Assembly: GCF_000377645.1 (NCBI RefSeq)
Contig: NZ_KB898474.1
Location: forward strand, 62,001 to 126,000
Reading direction: 5' to 3'
DNA length: 64,000 nt
Source of the DNA: Thiomonas sp. FB-6
Lineage (GTDB): Bacteria; Pseudomonadota; Gammaproteobacteria; Burkholderiales; Burkholderiaceae_C
In this document: positions 25,595 through 32,880 of the stretch, piece after piece
How positions within the stretch are numbered: position 1 is the first letter of the stretch
Layout: every line of letters starts with the position of its first letter
Notes under the pieces: model-generated
Database searches by the model: none
Seen by the model: the letters and a program-made list of their open reading frames with translations, nothing else
Told to the model about the DNA's origin: nothing
Translations under genes and position numbers: made by a program

Positions 25595-28500
25595 TTACCG
25601 CATGCCGGCCGCGGCGCGCACCCGCTCGACCAGCCAGGCCGTGAGCTGGTCGCCCGCGGCCTTGCGCTCGGCGGTGTCGGGCCCGCCGTGCACCCGGGCG
25701 TGCCAGGCGGCGGCCTCGCGCGCGTCCTCGCCCAGGCCGGCGAGGAAGTGCGTGAGCGGGCAATTCGCGATGGAGGCTTCGCGGTGGGGTTGCTCCTCGT
25801 GCATGGACAGCCAGTGGAAGGCCAGCGCGCCGAGCGGGCTGGAAATCGCCGCGGCCGCCGGGCCCGCGCCCGGCCGCCGCGCATAGGCGGCCGCCCAGGC
25901 CGCCAGCTCGGGGGCGGGCAGCGGGCGCGCGATGCCGAAGCCCTGGCCGTAGCGCGCGCCGAGCAGGGTGGCGGCTTCCTGCACGGCCGCCGTCTCCACG
26001 CCCTCGACCACCACTTCCTTCTCGAAATCGCGGCCGATCTGCACCACCGTGCGCATCAGGCTCAACGCCTTCACGGGGTCGCGGTCGATGTCGAGCAGGA
26101 TGCTGCGGTCCACCTTGACCACGTCGAAAGGCATGCTGGCCAGGCGCTTGAGGCTGCTGAAACCCGAGCCCAGGTCGTCGATGGCCAGGCGCACGCCCAC
26201 GCGCCGCAGCGTGGCTACCGCCTCATCGCGTACCGATTCGTCCACTTCCTGCGATTCCAGCAATTCCAGCGTCAGGTGGCGCGCCGCGATCGAATGCGCG
26301 CGCAGCGCGTCCTCGATCCACACGGCGCACTGCGGGTTGAGCATGGTCGACGGCGGCAGGTTCAAGGAAAGGTCCAGTTCGAGCCCCTGGGCGTGCCAGG
26401 TGGACAGCCACTGCAGGCTTTGCACCAGCCCGAGCCGGAACAGGCTATCCAGGTCGGCCTCGCGCAGGGCGGCCAGGAAATGCGCCGGGCTCAGGATCTC
26501 GCCTTCGGGCGAGGCCAGCCGCGCCAGGGCTTCCACCTTGACCAGTCGCCCGTCGCGCAGGTCCACGATGGGTTGCACGAACATGCGCAGGCCGTCCGCG
26601 TACAGCCACTGGCGAACCAGCGCCGCGTCGTGCGGATCGATGCTCGGCAGCCCGCGGCGCATCAGGTCGTCGATCAGGTTCCAGCGGTTCTGCACCGCCG
26701 TCACGAAGGTGCGCCCCTGCACGGTGTCGAACTGATTCGGGTAGGCGCCGTAGAGCACCATCACCGCATCGGTCTGGCCGGCGCGCATCAGCGGGATGGC
26801 CGCCACGCTGTGGATGCCCAGCGCACGCGCCGAGTCGCGCCAGGTGGCCAGGCCCGGCTCGGCCTCCAGGCTGCGCGCCGTCATGATGGAATCGCTGCGC
26901 CAGGCCAGCGCCGCCATGCCCATGCCGGTGGGCTGGTTGAAGTCCAGGGCCATCTGCAGGCCCGGGGCGGTCAGGGATCGGGCCAGCTCGACGGCGCGGC
27001 CTCCCTCGCAGGCGACCAGCTCGAACAGGCCCTGCGCTCCCGGCCGCAGCATGGCGCAGCCGACGATGCCGGGCAGGCCGGCCAGCGCGCGAAGCTTGGA
27101 CGGTGCGATCCCGCGCGGGTCGGCGGCTGCCCGGGTCAGGGGGTGCGCCAGGTAGGCGCTGTAGGCGTTCTGCACCTCGAGCATGGCGTCGAGCTGCGCC
27201 TGCAGGTCGATCTGGATGCGCGCGCCCAGGATGCGCTGCAGGCGGTTGCGCTGGCGCGCCGACAGTTCCGCGGCATCGAGGTGCCAGTGCAGCAGGTCGC
27301 GGTAGAACTGCATGGAGGCGCTCAGCCACGACGGCGCGACCCCCACCAGCGCGTGCACCATGCCGAGATGGCGCGTGCGAGTCTGGATGCGCACGGCCGT
27401 CGCCTGGGCCTCCAGCATCGACCGCAGGTGCTGCGCCAGGCTGGTCTTGAGCCGGCGCAGGCGCTGCTCGCCGAAGCTGGCAAGAATCGCGGCCTGCTCG
27501 CCGTGGGAGGCGATCTCCGCGAAAAAGCCTTCGGCGAATTCCTGTTCGACCCGTTCGACCAGAGGAGCCACGCGCTCGAGCAGGGCCTGGGCCTCGGTGG
27601 AAAAGGGGTCGAAGGCCGGCTCGGGGACTTCGTCGTCGGGGCCGGAGCCGGCGCGCGCCCACCACTGGGTGCGCCCGGCCTTGCGCACCTTGATGCGGTA
27701 CATCGCGGCGTCGGCCAGGCGCAGCAGGGCGTCCGCGCTGGCGCCGTCGGCCGGCCCCAGCGCCACGCCCATGCTCATGCCCAGCGTCGCCGCGCGTCCC
27801 GCGCCCAACTGGAAGGGCGCTTCCACCGCTTCATGCACGCGGGCCAGGATGCCGGCCAGCTGTTGCTCGGCGTGGTCGGGCTCCAGGTCCTCGATCACCA
27901 GCACGAACTCGTCCCCGCCCAGGCGCGCGACCATGTCCGAGGCGCGCGCCAGGGCGCGCAGGCGCTCGCCCAGCTGGCGCAGCAGCGCGTCGCCGATCTC
28001 GTGCCCCCAGCGGTCGTTGACCGGCTTGAAGTCGTCCAGGTCGATGAGGCCGACGGCGAGCGCGGTGCCCATGCGGACGGCGCGCGCCACCGAGCGCTCG
28101 AGGTGGAAGTCCAACGCCCTGCGGTTGGGCAGCCCGGTCAGGGGATCGGCCTGGCTCAGGCGCTCGAGCTGGCGCAGCAGCCGCTGGTGCTCGGTCACGT
28201 CCACCACGGTCCACACCACGTCGGTGCAGCCCTCCACGTCGGAGTCCATGCGCCGTCCCGACACCGAGATGCTGGCGGGTTTTCCGTCCAGGCGCACGAT
28301 GTCCAGCGCCTCCAGGTGCACGCGCCCCTGCTTGAGCACCTGCTGCGCGGCCGCGACCATCGCGTCCTGCGCCATCACCGGCGCCGCGTCGCCCACGGTC
28401 ATGCCGATGACCGAGCGCAGATCCGGCGCGCCGAAGATGCGCGCGATGGCCGCATTGGCCTCGACCACCACGGCGCCCGGATGACGCACCAGCGCGATGC

Positions 28501-29620
28501 CGGCCACCGAGTTGTCCAGCACGCTGGCGCGCTGACGCTGCAGCTGCGCCTGGGCCCGCAGCACGTCCAGGCGGTCGAGCCCCTTGGAGACGTCGGCCGC
28601 GAGTTCCTGCACGGCGTGGCGCATGTCCGGATCGAAGGTCCCGGGCTCGGTGCTGTACAGCTGCAGCAGCGCCCACACCTTGCCGGCGCGGCGCAGCGGC
28701 ACGCTGGCCGCCGCATGCAGGCCGAAGCGCTGCAGGCGCTCGCGCCAGGGGCGCGAGCTCGGGGTGGTGGCGCTCAGCGCGGTGAACTCCGCGCGGCCCT
28801 CGTGCCAGGCCGCGGCCGCGCTGCCCTGGCCGCCGGGCAGTGCCGGGTCGGTGGCGATCGCGAGTCCGTCCAGGTAACCCAGGGGTTCGCCTTGGGCCGC
28901 CAGCGCGTGGAACCTGCCGGTGGTGTCCGGGCGGGCGATCCAGGCCAGCGCGATGGCCGGCTCGGACGCGGCGATGCGGCACACCTCGCGCAACAGCTCG
29001 GGGACCTCGGTCGCGCGCACGATGGCCTGGTTCACATGCGCCTGCACCGTGCGCAAGCGGGCCAGCCGGGCGCTCTGCGCCAGCAGCGCCTCGCGGCTGC
29101 GCAGCAGGCGCCCGATGAGCACGGCGCCCAGCGCGAACAGCGCGAGCAGGGCGCTGCGCGCCGGCAGGCGCCAGGCCATGTCGCGTCCATACAGCTCCCG
29201 CACCCTGAGTTCCGGCCAGCCCACGTTGACCGTCAGGGGCAGGCCCATCAAGGGTTCGCGTACTTGCCGCGACGTGCCGGGGCCTGCACCCGCTGGATGG
29301 ACCCTGACCTGCCAGCCCGCGGCCGGCGCCGGGGCGAGCAGCTCGGGATGGCGCAACGCGAAGGCTTGAAGCCGCGCGGGGAGCGAGGCCGTGTCCGGCC
29401 CCGACGAGTTGGCGCCCGACATGGCGTCCAGCAGGCGCAACTCGATGCGCTGGCCTTCCCGCACGGCCAGCCGGCGCGCCTGGGCCTGCACCTGCAGGCG
29501 CGCACGCTGGTATTCCAGGCGTTCCTGGTTGCCGAACCAGACCACGACCAGTCCGACCGGGATCCACAAGGCGGCCTGCAGCAGCCAGCGGCGCAGGGCC
29601 AGGCGGCTCATGCGCTGCAT
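25595..29620 (-). CDS. Giant membrane-bound GAF-PAS-GGDEF-globin-GAF-EAL protein
   Basis: A 1341-residue paralogue of the downstream giant. Two transmembrane helices (about 13-29 and 153-171) flank a 120-residue periplasmic sensor. Then GAF (195-345), PAS (365-478), GGDEF (485-650; intact GGDEF at 568-572), globin-like segment (670-825), GAF-like (840-1010) and EAL (1030-1270) with VEAL, LNLPP, LELLES, IDDLGSG, VKVD, VEGVE and YGQG all present. The globin segment has H756 in the proximal position but Phe700 where the neighbour has Tyr. The last 65 residues have an H-W...H...C-P-L-T-H-F-L...H-A-R-V-H pattern like a divergent CZB zinc domain. ATG 29620 or 29611 may be the start. It diverges from nirB across a 447-bp region. 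Confidence 0.84.
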   Translation of the reverse strand: MQRMSRLALRRWLLQAALWIPVGLVVVWFGNQERLEYQRARLQVQAQARRLAVREGQRIELRLLDAMSGANSSGPDTASLPARLQAFALRHPELLAPAPAAGWQVRVHPAGAGPGTSRQVREPLMGLPLTVNVGWPELRVRELYGRDMAWRLPARSALLALFALGAVLIGRLLRSREALLAQSARLARLRTVQAHVNQAIVRATEVPELLREVCRIAASEPAIALAWIARPDTTGRFHALAAQGEPLGYLDGLAIATDPALPGGQGSAAAAWHEGRAEFTALSATTPSSRPWRERLQRFGLHAAASVPLRRAGKVWALLQLYSTEPGTFDPDMRHAVQELAADVSKGLDRLDVLRAQAQLQRQRASVLDNSVAGIALVRHPGAVVVEANAAIARIFGAPDLRSVIGMTVGDAAPVMAQDAMVAAAQQVLKQGRVHLEALDIVRLDGKPASISVSGRRMDSDVEGCTDVVWTVVDVTEHQRLLRQLERLSQADPLTGLPNRRALDFHLERSVARAVRMGTALAVGLIDLDDFKPVNDRWGHEIGDALLRQLGERLRALARASDMVARLGGDEFVLVIEDLEPDHAEQQLAGILARVHEAVEAPFQLGAGRAATLGMSMGVALGPADGASADALLRLADAAMYRIKVRKAGRTQWWARAGSGPDDEVPEPAFDPFSTEAQALLERVAPLVERVEQEFAEGFFAEIASHGEQAAILASFGEQRLRRLKTSLAQHLRSMLEAQATAVRIQTRTRHLGMVHALVGVAPSWLSASMQFYRDLLHWHLDAAELSARQRNRLQRILGARIQIDLQAQLDAMLEVQNAYSAYLAHPLTRAAADPRGIAPSKLRALAGLPGIVGCAMLRPGAQGLFELVACEGGRAVELARSLTAPGLQMALDFNQPTGMGMAALAWRSDSIMTARSLEAEPGLATWRDSARALGIHSVAAIPLMRAGQTDAVMVLYGAYPNQFDTVQGRTFVTAVQNRWNLIDDLMRRGLPSIDPHDAALVRQWLYADGLRMFVQPIVDLRDGRLVKVEALARLASPEGEILSPAHFLAALREADLDSLFRLGLVQSLQWLSTWHAQGLELDLSLNLPPSTMLNPQCAVWIEDALRAHSIAARHLTLELLESQEVDESVRDEAVATLRRVGVRLAIDDLGSGFSSLKRLASMPFDVVKVDRSILLDIDRDPVKALSLMRTVVQIGRDFEKEVVVEGVETAAVQEAATLLGARYGQGFGIARPLPAPELAAWAAAYARRPGAGPAAAAISSPLGALAFHWLSMHEEQPHREASIANCPLTHFLAGLGEDAREAAAWHARVHGGPDTAERKAAGDQLTAWLVERVRAAAGMR

Positions 29621-29819
29621 GTTCGGAACTCGGTCTCGCGGGGAACGGGACGATGCATGGCTTCGTGCGGCGATGCTTGCATTTGTAAATCAATCGCCTT
29701 GTCGCCGGTGTGCCCCGCGATAAAAATCGGCGCTGAGCGTGACAAATCTCACAAGGTTCCGCTCCCATCCAAGCGGCTGAACGAAATTCGCCACGCCTCG
29801 CCCGTTCCCGGGGCGATCC

Positions 29820-29836
29820 TGCACCGCTGCCGTGCG
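29820..29836 (+). promoter_or_regulatory. NtrC-like enhancer dyad
   Basis: TGCACCGCTGCCGTGCG fits GCAC-N7-GTGC, the core of the NtrC upstream activating sequence (TGCACC-N5-GGTGCA); the left half is perfect and the right half matches GTGC. It lies about 80 bp upstream of the sigma-54 promoter, a typical enhancer distance. A second, wider-spaced GCACC/GGTGC pair (29841-29857) follows. Confidence 0.6.
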
Positions 29837-29900
29837 CGCGGCACCCCATGGCGGTGCACGGCGGGCATGCGCCGCAGCGCGCGCCCCCCGGTGCCGGGGC

Positions 29901-29916
29901 TGGCACGCCGATTGCT
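29901..29916 (+). promoter_or_regulatory. Sigma-54 promoter of the nir-nas operon
   Basis: TGGCACGCCGATTGCT matches the consensus TGGCACG-N4-TTGCW at every defined base. The GG (29902-29903) and GC (29914-29915) are exactly 10 bp apart, as RpoN requires. Transcription would begin about 12 nt downstream of the GC, near 29927, giving a leader of roughly 140 nt before nirB. Together with the NtrC-like dyad this predicts nitrogen-limited expression. Confidence 0.78.
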
Positions 29917-29949
29917 GGTCGGGTACCGGGCGGGCCAACGGCGGCCGGC

Positions 29950-29963
29950 CCGTGCAGTCACGG
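29950..29963 (+). promoter_or_regulatory. Leader hairpin 1 (candidate NasT/ANTAR target)
   Basis: CCGT pairs with ACGG around the six-base loop GCAGTC (or CCGTG/CACGG with loop CAGT). Flanking CCGG repeats (29945-29948 and 29965-29968) can extend the stem. It begins about 20 nt from the predicted transcript start. Confidence 0.52.
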
Positions 29964-29966
29964 TCC

Positions 29967-29984
29967 GGGCGCGAAGCCGCGCCC
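29967..29984 (+). promoter_or_regulatory. Leader hairpin 2 (candidate NasT/ANTAR target)
   Basis: GGGCGC pairs perfectly with GCGCCC around the six-base loop GAAGCC, three bases after hairpin 1. The two loops share the pattern GNAGNC. Paired hairpins with hexanucleotide loops ahead of a terminator are the known target of ANTAR proteins such as NasR/NasT. Confidence 0.55.
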
Positions 29985-30000
29985 CGGCCCAGGCAACGAC

Positions 30001-30045
30001 GCCTTCGCGAACTCCGCAACCGGAGCTCGCGGAGGCTTTTTTTTT
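30001..30045 (+). terminator. Intrinsic terminator in the nir-nas leader
   Basis: A 16-bp stem (GCCTTCGCGAACTCCG with CGGAGCTCGCGGAGGC; one wobble and one mismatch) has a CAAC loop and nine T residues directly after. It ends 22 nt before the nirB ATG and downstream of a perfect sigma-54 promoter, so it must be bypassed for nirB expression. It is therefore an attenuator. Confidence 0.85.
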
Positions 30046-30067
30046 GTTCCGCATCCGGCGTCATCGC

Positions 30068-32500
30068 ATGAAACCCAGACTCGTCCTCGTGGGCAACGGC
30101 ATGGCCGGGGTACGCACCCTGGAAGAGTTGCTCAGGCTCGCCCCCGGCATGTACGACATCACCGTGTTCGGCGCCGAGCCCTACCCGAACTACAACCGCA
30201 TCCTGCTCTCGCCGGTGCTGGCCGGAGAGCAGACGGTCGAGCAGATCGTGCTCAATCCCCGCGCCTGGTACGAGGAGCACGGGGTCACGCTGCACACCGG
30301 GGCCACCGTGGTCGACGTCGACAGGCGCCGGCGCGTGGTGCGGGCGGCGGACGGGCGTGAAGCGCCCTACGACCGGCTGCTGCTGGCCACGGGTTCGCGC
30401 TCCTTCGTGCTGCCGGTGCCGGGGCACCAGCTCGACGGTGTGCTCGGCTACCGCGACATCGCCGACACGCAGGCCATGATCGACGCGGCCGCGCGCCATG
30501 TCCACGCGGTGGTCATCGGCGGCGGACTGCTGGGCCTGGAGGCGGCCAACGGCCTGATGCTGCGCGGCATGCAGGTGACGGTGGTGCACCTGATGCCCTG
30601 GCTGATGGAACGCCAGCTGGACGAGAGCGCCGCGGGCCTGCTTCGCGCCAGCCTGGAGCAGCGCGGGCTGCGCCTGCTGACGGGAGCGCGTACCCGCGCG
30701 CTGCTGGCCGGGCCTTCGGGCCGCGTGCGCGCCGTGCAGCTCGACGACGGTGCGGAGATCCCCGCCGACCTGGTGGTGATGGCCGCCGGCATCCGCCCCG
30801 AGACCGCACTGGCCGAGCGCATCGGCCTGCACTGCCGCAACGGCGTCGTGGTCGACGACACGCTGCAGACCGTCACCGACCCGCGCATCTACGCGGTGGG
30901 CGAATGCGCCGCGCACCGCGGCACCAGCTACGGCCTGGTCGCGCCGCTGTTCGAGCAGGCCAAGGTCTGCGCCACGCACCTGGCCTGCTTCGGCATCGGG
31001 CGCTACGCCGGCTCGGCGGTGTCGGCCAAGCTCAAGGTCACGGGCATCGACCTGTTCTCCGCCGGCGAATTCATGGGCGGCCCGGGTAGCGAGGACATCG
31101 TGCTCGCGGACCCGGGAGCAGGGGTCTACAAGAAACTGGTGCTGCGCGACGACCGGCTGGTCGGTGCCTGCCTGTACGGCGACACCGTGGACGCGGCCTG
31201 GTACTTCAAGCTCATGCGCGAGGCGCGCCCGGTGGGCGCGTTGCGCGAGCGCCTGATGTTCGGCGAGTCGGGGCTGGGCGACGCCGGCCACCAGGGGCAG
31301 AGCAAGGCCCTGGCCCTGGCCGACGACGCCGAGGTCTGCGGCTGCAACGGCGTGTGCAAGGGCGCCATCGTGCGGGCCATCAAGGAGCAGGGCCTGTTCA
31401 CGCTGGAGGAGGTGCGCAGGCACACCAAGGCCAGCGCCAGCTGCGGGTCCTGCACCGGGCTGGTCGAGCAGATCCTCATGTTCACGGCCGGCGGCGACTA
31501 CTCGGCGGCGCCCAGGGCGAAGGCCCTGTGCGCCTGCACCGACGCCACCCACCAGCAGGTGCGCGACGCCATCCGCGAGCAGCACCTGCTGGCCGTGGAT
31601 GCCGTGATGCGCTTCCTGGAATGGCGCACGCCCAACGGCTGCGCCAGCTGCCGCCCGGCCATCAACTACTACCTGCTGTCGACCTGGCCGCGCGAGGCGG
31701 CCGACGACCCGCAGAGCCGTTTCATCAACGAACGCGCCCACGCCAACATCCAGAAGGACGGCAGCTTCAGCGTGGTGCCGCGCATGTGGGGCGGCGAGAC
31801 CAGCGCGGCCGAGCTGCGGCGCATCGCCGACGTGGTCGAGCGCTACGCCATTCCCTCGGTGAAGGTGACCGGCGGGCAGCGCATCGACCTGCTGGGCGTG
31901 CGCAAGCAGGACCTGCCCGCCGTGTGGAAGGACCTGGGCATGCCCAGCGGCCACGCCTACGCCAAGGCGCTGCGCACGGTGAAGACCTGCGTGGGCAGCC
32001 AGTGGTGCCGCTTCGGCACCCAGGACAGCACGCGGATGGGGCAGCAGCTCGAGCGCGCGCTGTGGCGCATGGTCGCGCCGCACAAGGTCAAGCTCGCGGT
32101 GTCGGGCTGCCCGCGCAATTGCGCCGAGTCGGGGATCAAGGACGTCGGGGTGATCGGCGTCGAGTCGGGCTGGGAGATCTACGTCGCCGGCAACGGCGGC
32201 ATCAAGACCGAGGTCGCGCAGTTCCTGGTGAAAGTGGCCACCCACGAGCAGGTGATCGAGCACGCCGGCGCCTTCCTGCAGTTGTACCGCGAGGAGGGCT
32301 GGTACCTGGAGCGCACGGTGCACTACGTGGCGCGCGTGGGCCTGGAACACGTGCGACGCCGCGTGGTCGACGACGCGGCCGGCCGCCAGGAGTTGTGGGA
32401 ACGCCTGCAGTTCGCGCTGGCCGACCTGCCCGACCCCTGGCATGAACCCGAACGGGCCGCCGTGGACACGCGCCAGTTCCTTCCCCTGCTTCCCACATGA
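30068..32500 (+). CDS. nirB: Assimilatory nitrite reductase [NAD(P)H] large subunit NirB
   Basis: An 810-residue cytoplasmic enzyme reducing nitrite to ammonium with six electrons. Order: FAD/NAD(P)H-binding pyridine-nucleotide oxidoreductase (1-300; VLVGNGMAGVRT and VVIGGGLLGLEAA), two BFD-like [2Fe-2S] modules (C-G-C-N-G-V-C-K...C-G-S-C, and C-A-C-T...C-A-S-C), then ferredoxin-like and sirohaem-[4Fe-4S] domains with cluster ligands in CVGSQWC and SGCPRNC. Length is normal. No obvious ribosome site lies between the attenuator T-run and the ATG, which is itself unusual. First gene of nirB-nirD-nasA-cobA-transporter. Confidence 0.95.
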   Translation: MKPRLVLVGNGMAGVRTLEELLRLAPGMYDITVFGAEPYPNYNRILLSPVLAGEQTVEQIVLNPRAWYEEHGVTLHTGATVVDVDRRRRVVRAADGREAPYDRLLLATGSRSFVLPVPGHQLDGVLGYRDIADTQAMIDAAARHVHAVVIGGGLLGLEAANGLMLRGMQVTVVHLMPWLMERQLDESAAGLLRASLEQRGLRLLTGARTRALLAGPSGRVRAVQLDDGAEIPADLVVMAAGIRPETALAERIGLHCRNGVVVDDTLQTVTDPRIYAVGECAAHRGTSYGLVAPLFEQAKVCATHLACFGIGRYAGSAVSAKLKVTGIDLFSAGEFMGGPGSEDIVLADPGAGVYKKLVLRDDRLVGACLYGDTVDAAWYFKLMREARPVGALRERLMFGESGLGDAGHQGQSKALALADDAEVCGCNGVCKGAIVRAIKEQGLFTLEEVRRHTKASASCGSCTGLVEQILMFTAGGDYSAAPRAKALCACTDATHQQVRDAIREQHLLAVDAVMRFLEWRTPNGCASCRPAINYYLLSTWPREAADDPQSRFINERAHANIQKDGSFSVVPRMWGGETSAAELRRIADVVERYAIPSVKVTGGQRIDLLGVRKQDLPAVWKDLGMPSGHAYAKALRTVKTCVGSQWCRFGTQDSTRMGQQLERALWRMVAPHKVKLAVSGCPRNCAESGIKDVGVIGVESGWEIYVAGNGGIKTEVAQFLVKVATHEQVIEHAGAFLQLYREEGWYLERTVHYVARVGLEHVRRRVVDDAAGRQELWERLQFALADLPDPWHEPERAAVDTRQFLPLLPT

Positions 32501-32880
32501 GGCCCGCCATGGATGCCTGGACCGAGATTTGCCGCGTCGACGAGTTGCCGCGCCTGGGTGCGCGCACGCTGCGGCGCCCCCATGGGGGCGACATCGCCGT
32601 GTTCCGCACCGAAGGCGACGAGGTGTTCGCGCTGCTCGACCGCTGCCCGCACAAGGGCGGTCCGCTGTCGCAGGGCCTGGTGTTCGGGCGCGCCGTGGCC
32701 TGCCCGCTGCACAACTGGACCGTGGCGCTGGACAGCGGCTGCGCCGTCGCGCCCGACCACGGCTGCACGCCGGCCTTCGAGGTGCGCGTGGAGCAGGGGC
32801 GGGTGTACCTGCGCGCGCAGGCGCTGGCCGGCGGGGCCGGTACCTTGCCCGAGGCGGCGGGGAGCAGCGGCGATGTCTGA
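32497..32880 (+). CDS. nirD: Nitrite reductase small subunit NirD (Rieske type)
   Basis: A 127-residue Rieske-fold protein with C50-P-H52 and C69-P-L-H72, the two Cys and two His that would hold a [2Fe-2S] cluster (some NirD proteins lack them; here all four are present). It is the small partner of NirB. It overlaps nirB by four bases (ATGA at 32497); ATG 32509 is an alternative start. Its stop overlaps the nasA start by 8 bp, so translation is tightly coupled. Confidence 0.92.
   Translation: MRPAMDAWTEICRVDELPRLGARTLRRPHGGDIAVFRTEGDEVFALLDRCPHKGGPLSQGLVFGRAVACPLHNWTVALDSGCAVAPDHGCTPAFEVRVEQGRVYLRAQALAGGAGTLPEAAGSSGDV

Larger units (their letters stand above)
29621..30067. other. 447-bp control region between the giant cyclase gene and nirB
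   Basis: No gene is seen here. The right half holds the nas control elements listed separately (NtrC-like dyad, sigma-54 promoter, two leader hairpins, intrinsic terminator). The left half (29621-29760) is comparatively AT-rich (for example around 29690-29760) and may contain the promoter of the divergent 1341-residue protein; I see no convincing -35/-10 pair. Confidence 0.8.

Noticed and set aside
20418-25886. 1822-codon open frame on the plus strand
   Set aside because: It lies antisense to the FIST/GGDEF/EAL gene and has no domain signals; such long shadows are expected at this GC content.
29841-29857. Second NtrC site GCACC...GGTGC
   Set aside because: Half-sites are two bases too far apart for the consensus; noted only as a possible weak site.
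29891-29906. Hairpin GTGCC/GGCAC with loop GGGGCT as a leader element
   Set aside because: It overlaps the sigma-54 promoter and lies upstream of the predicted start, so it would not be transcribed.
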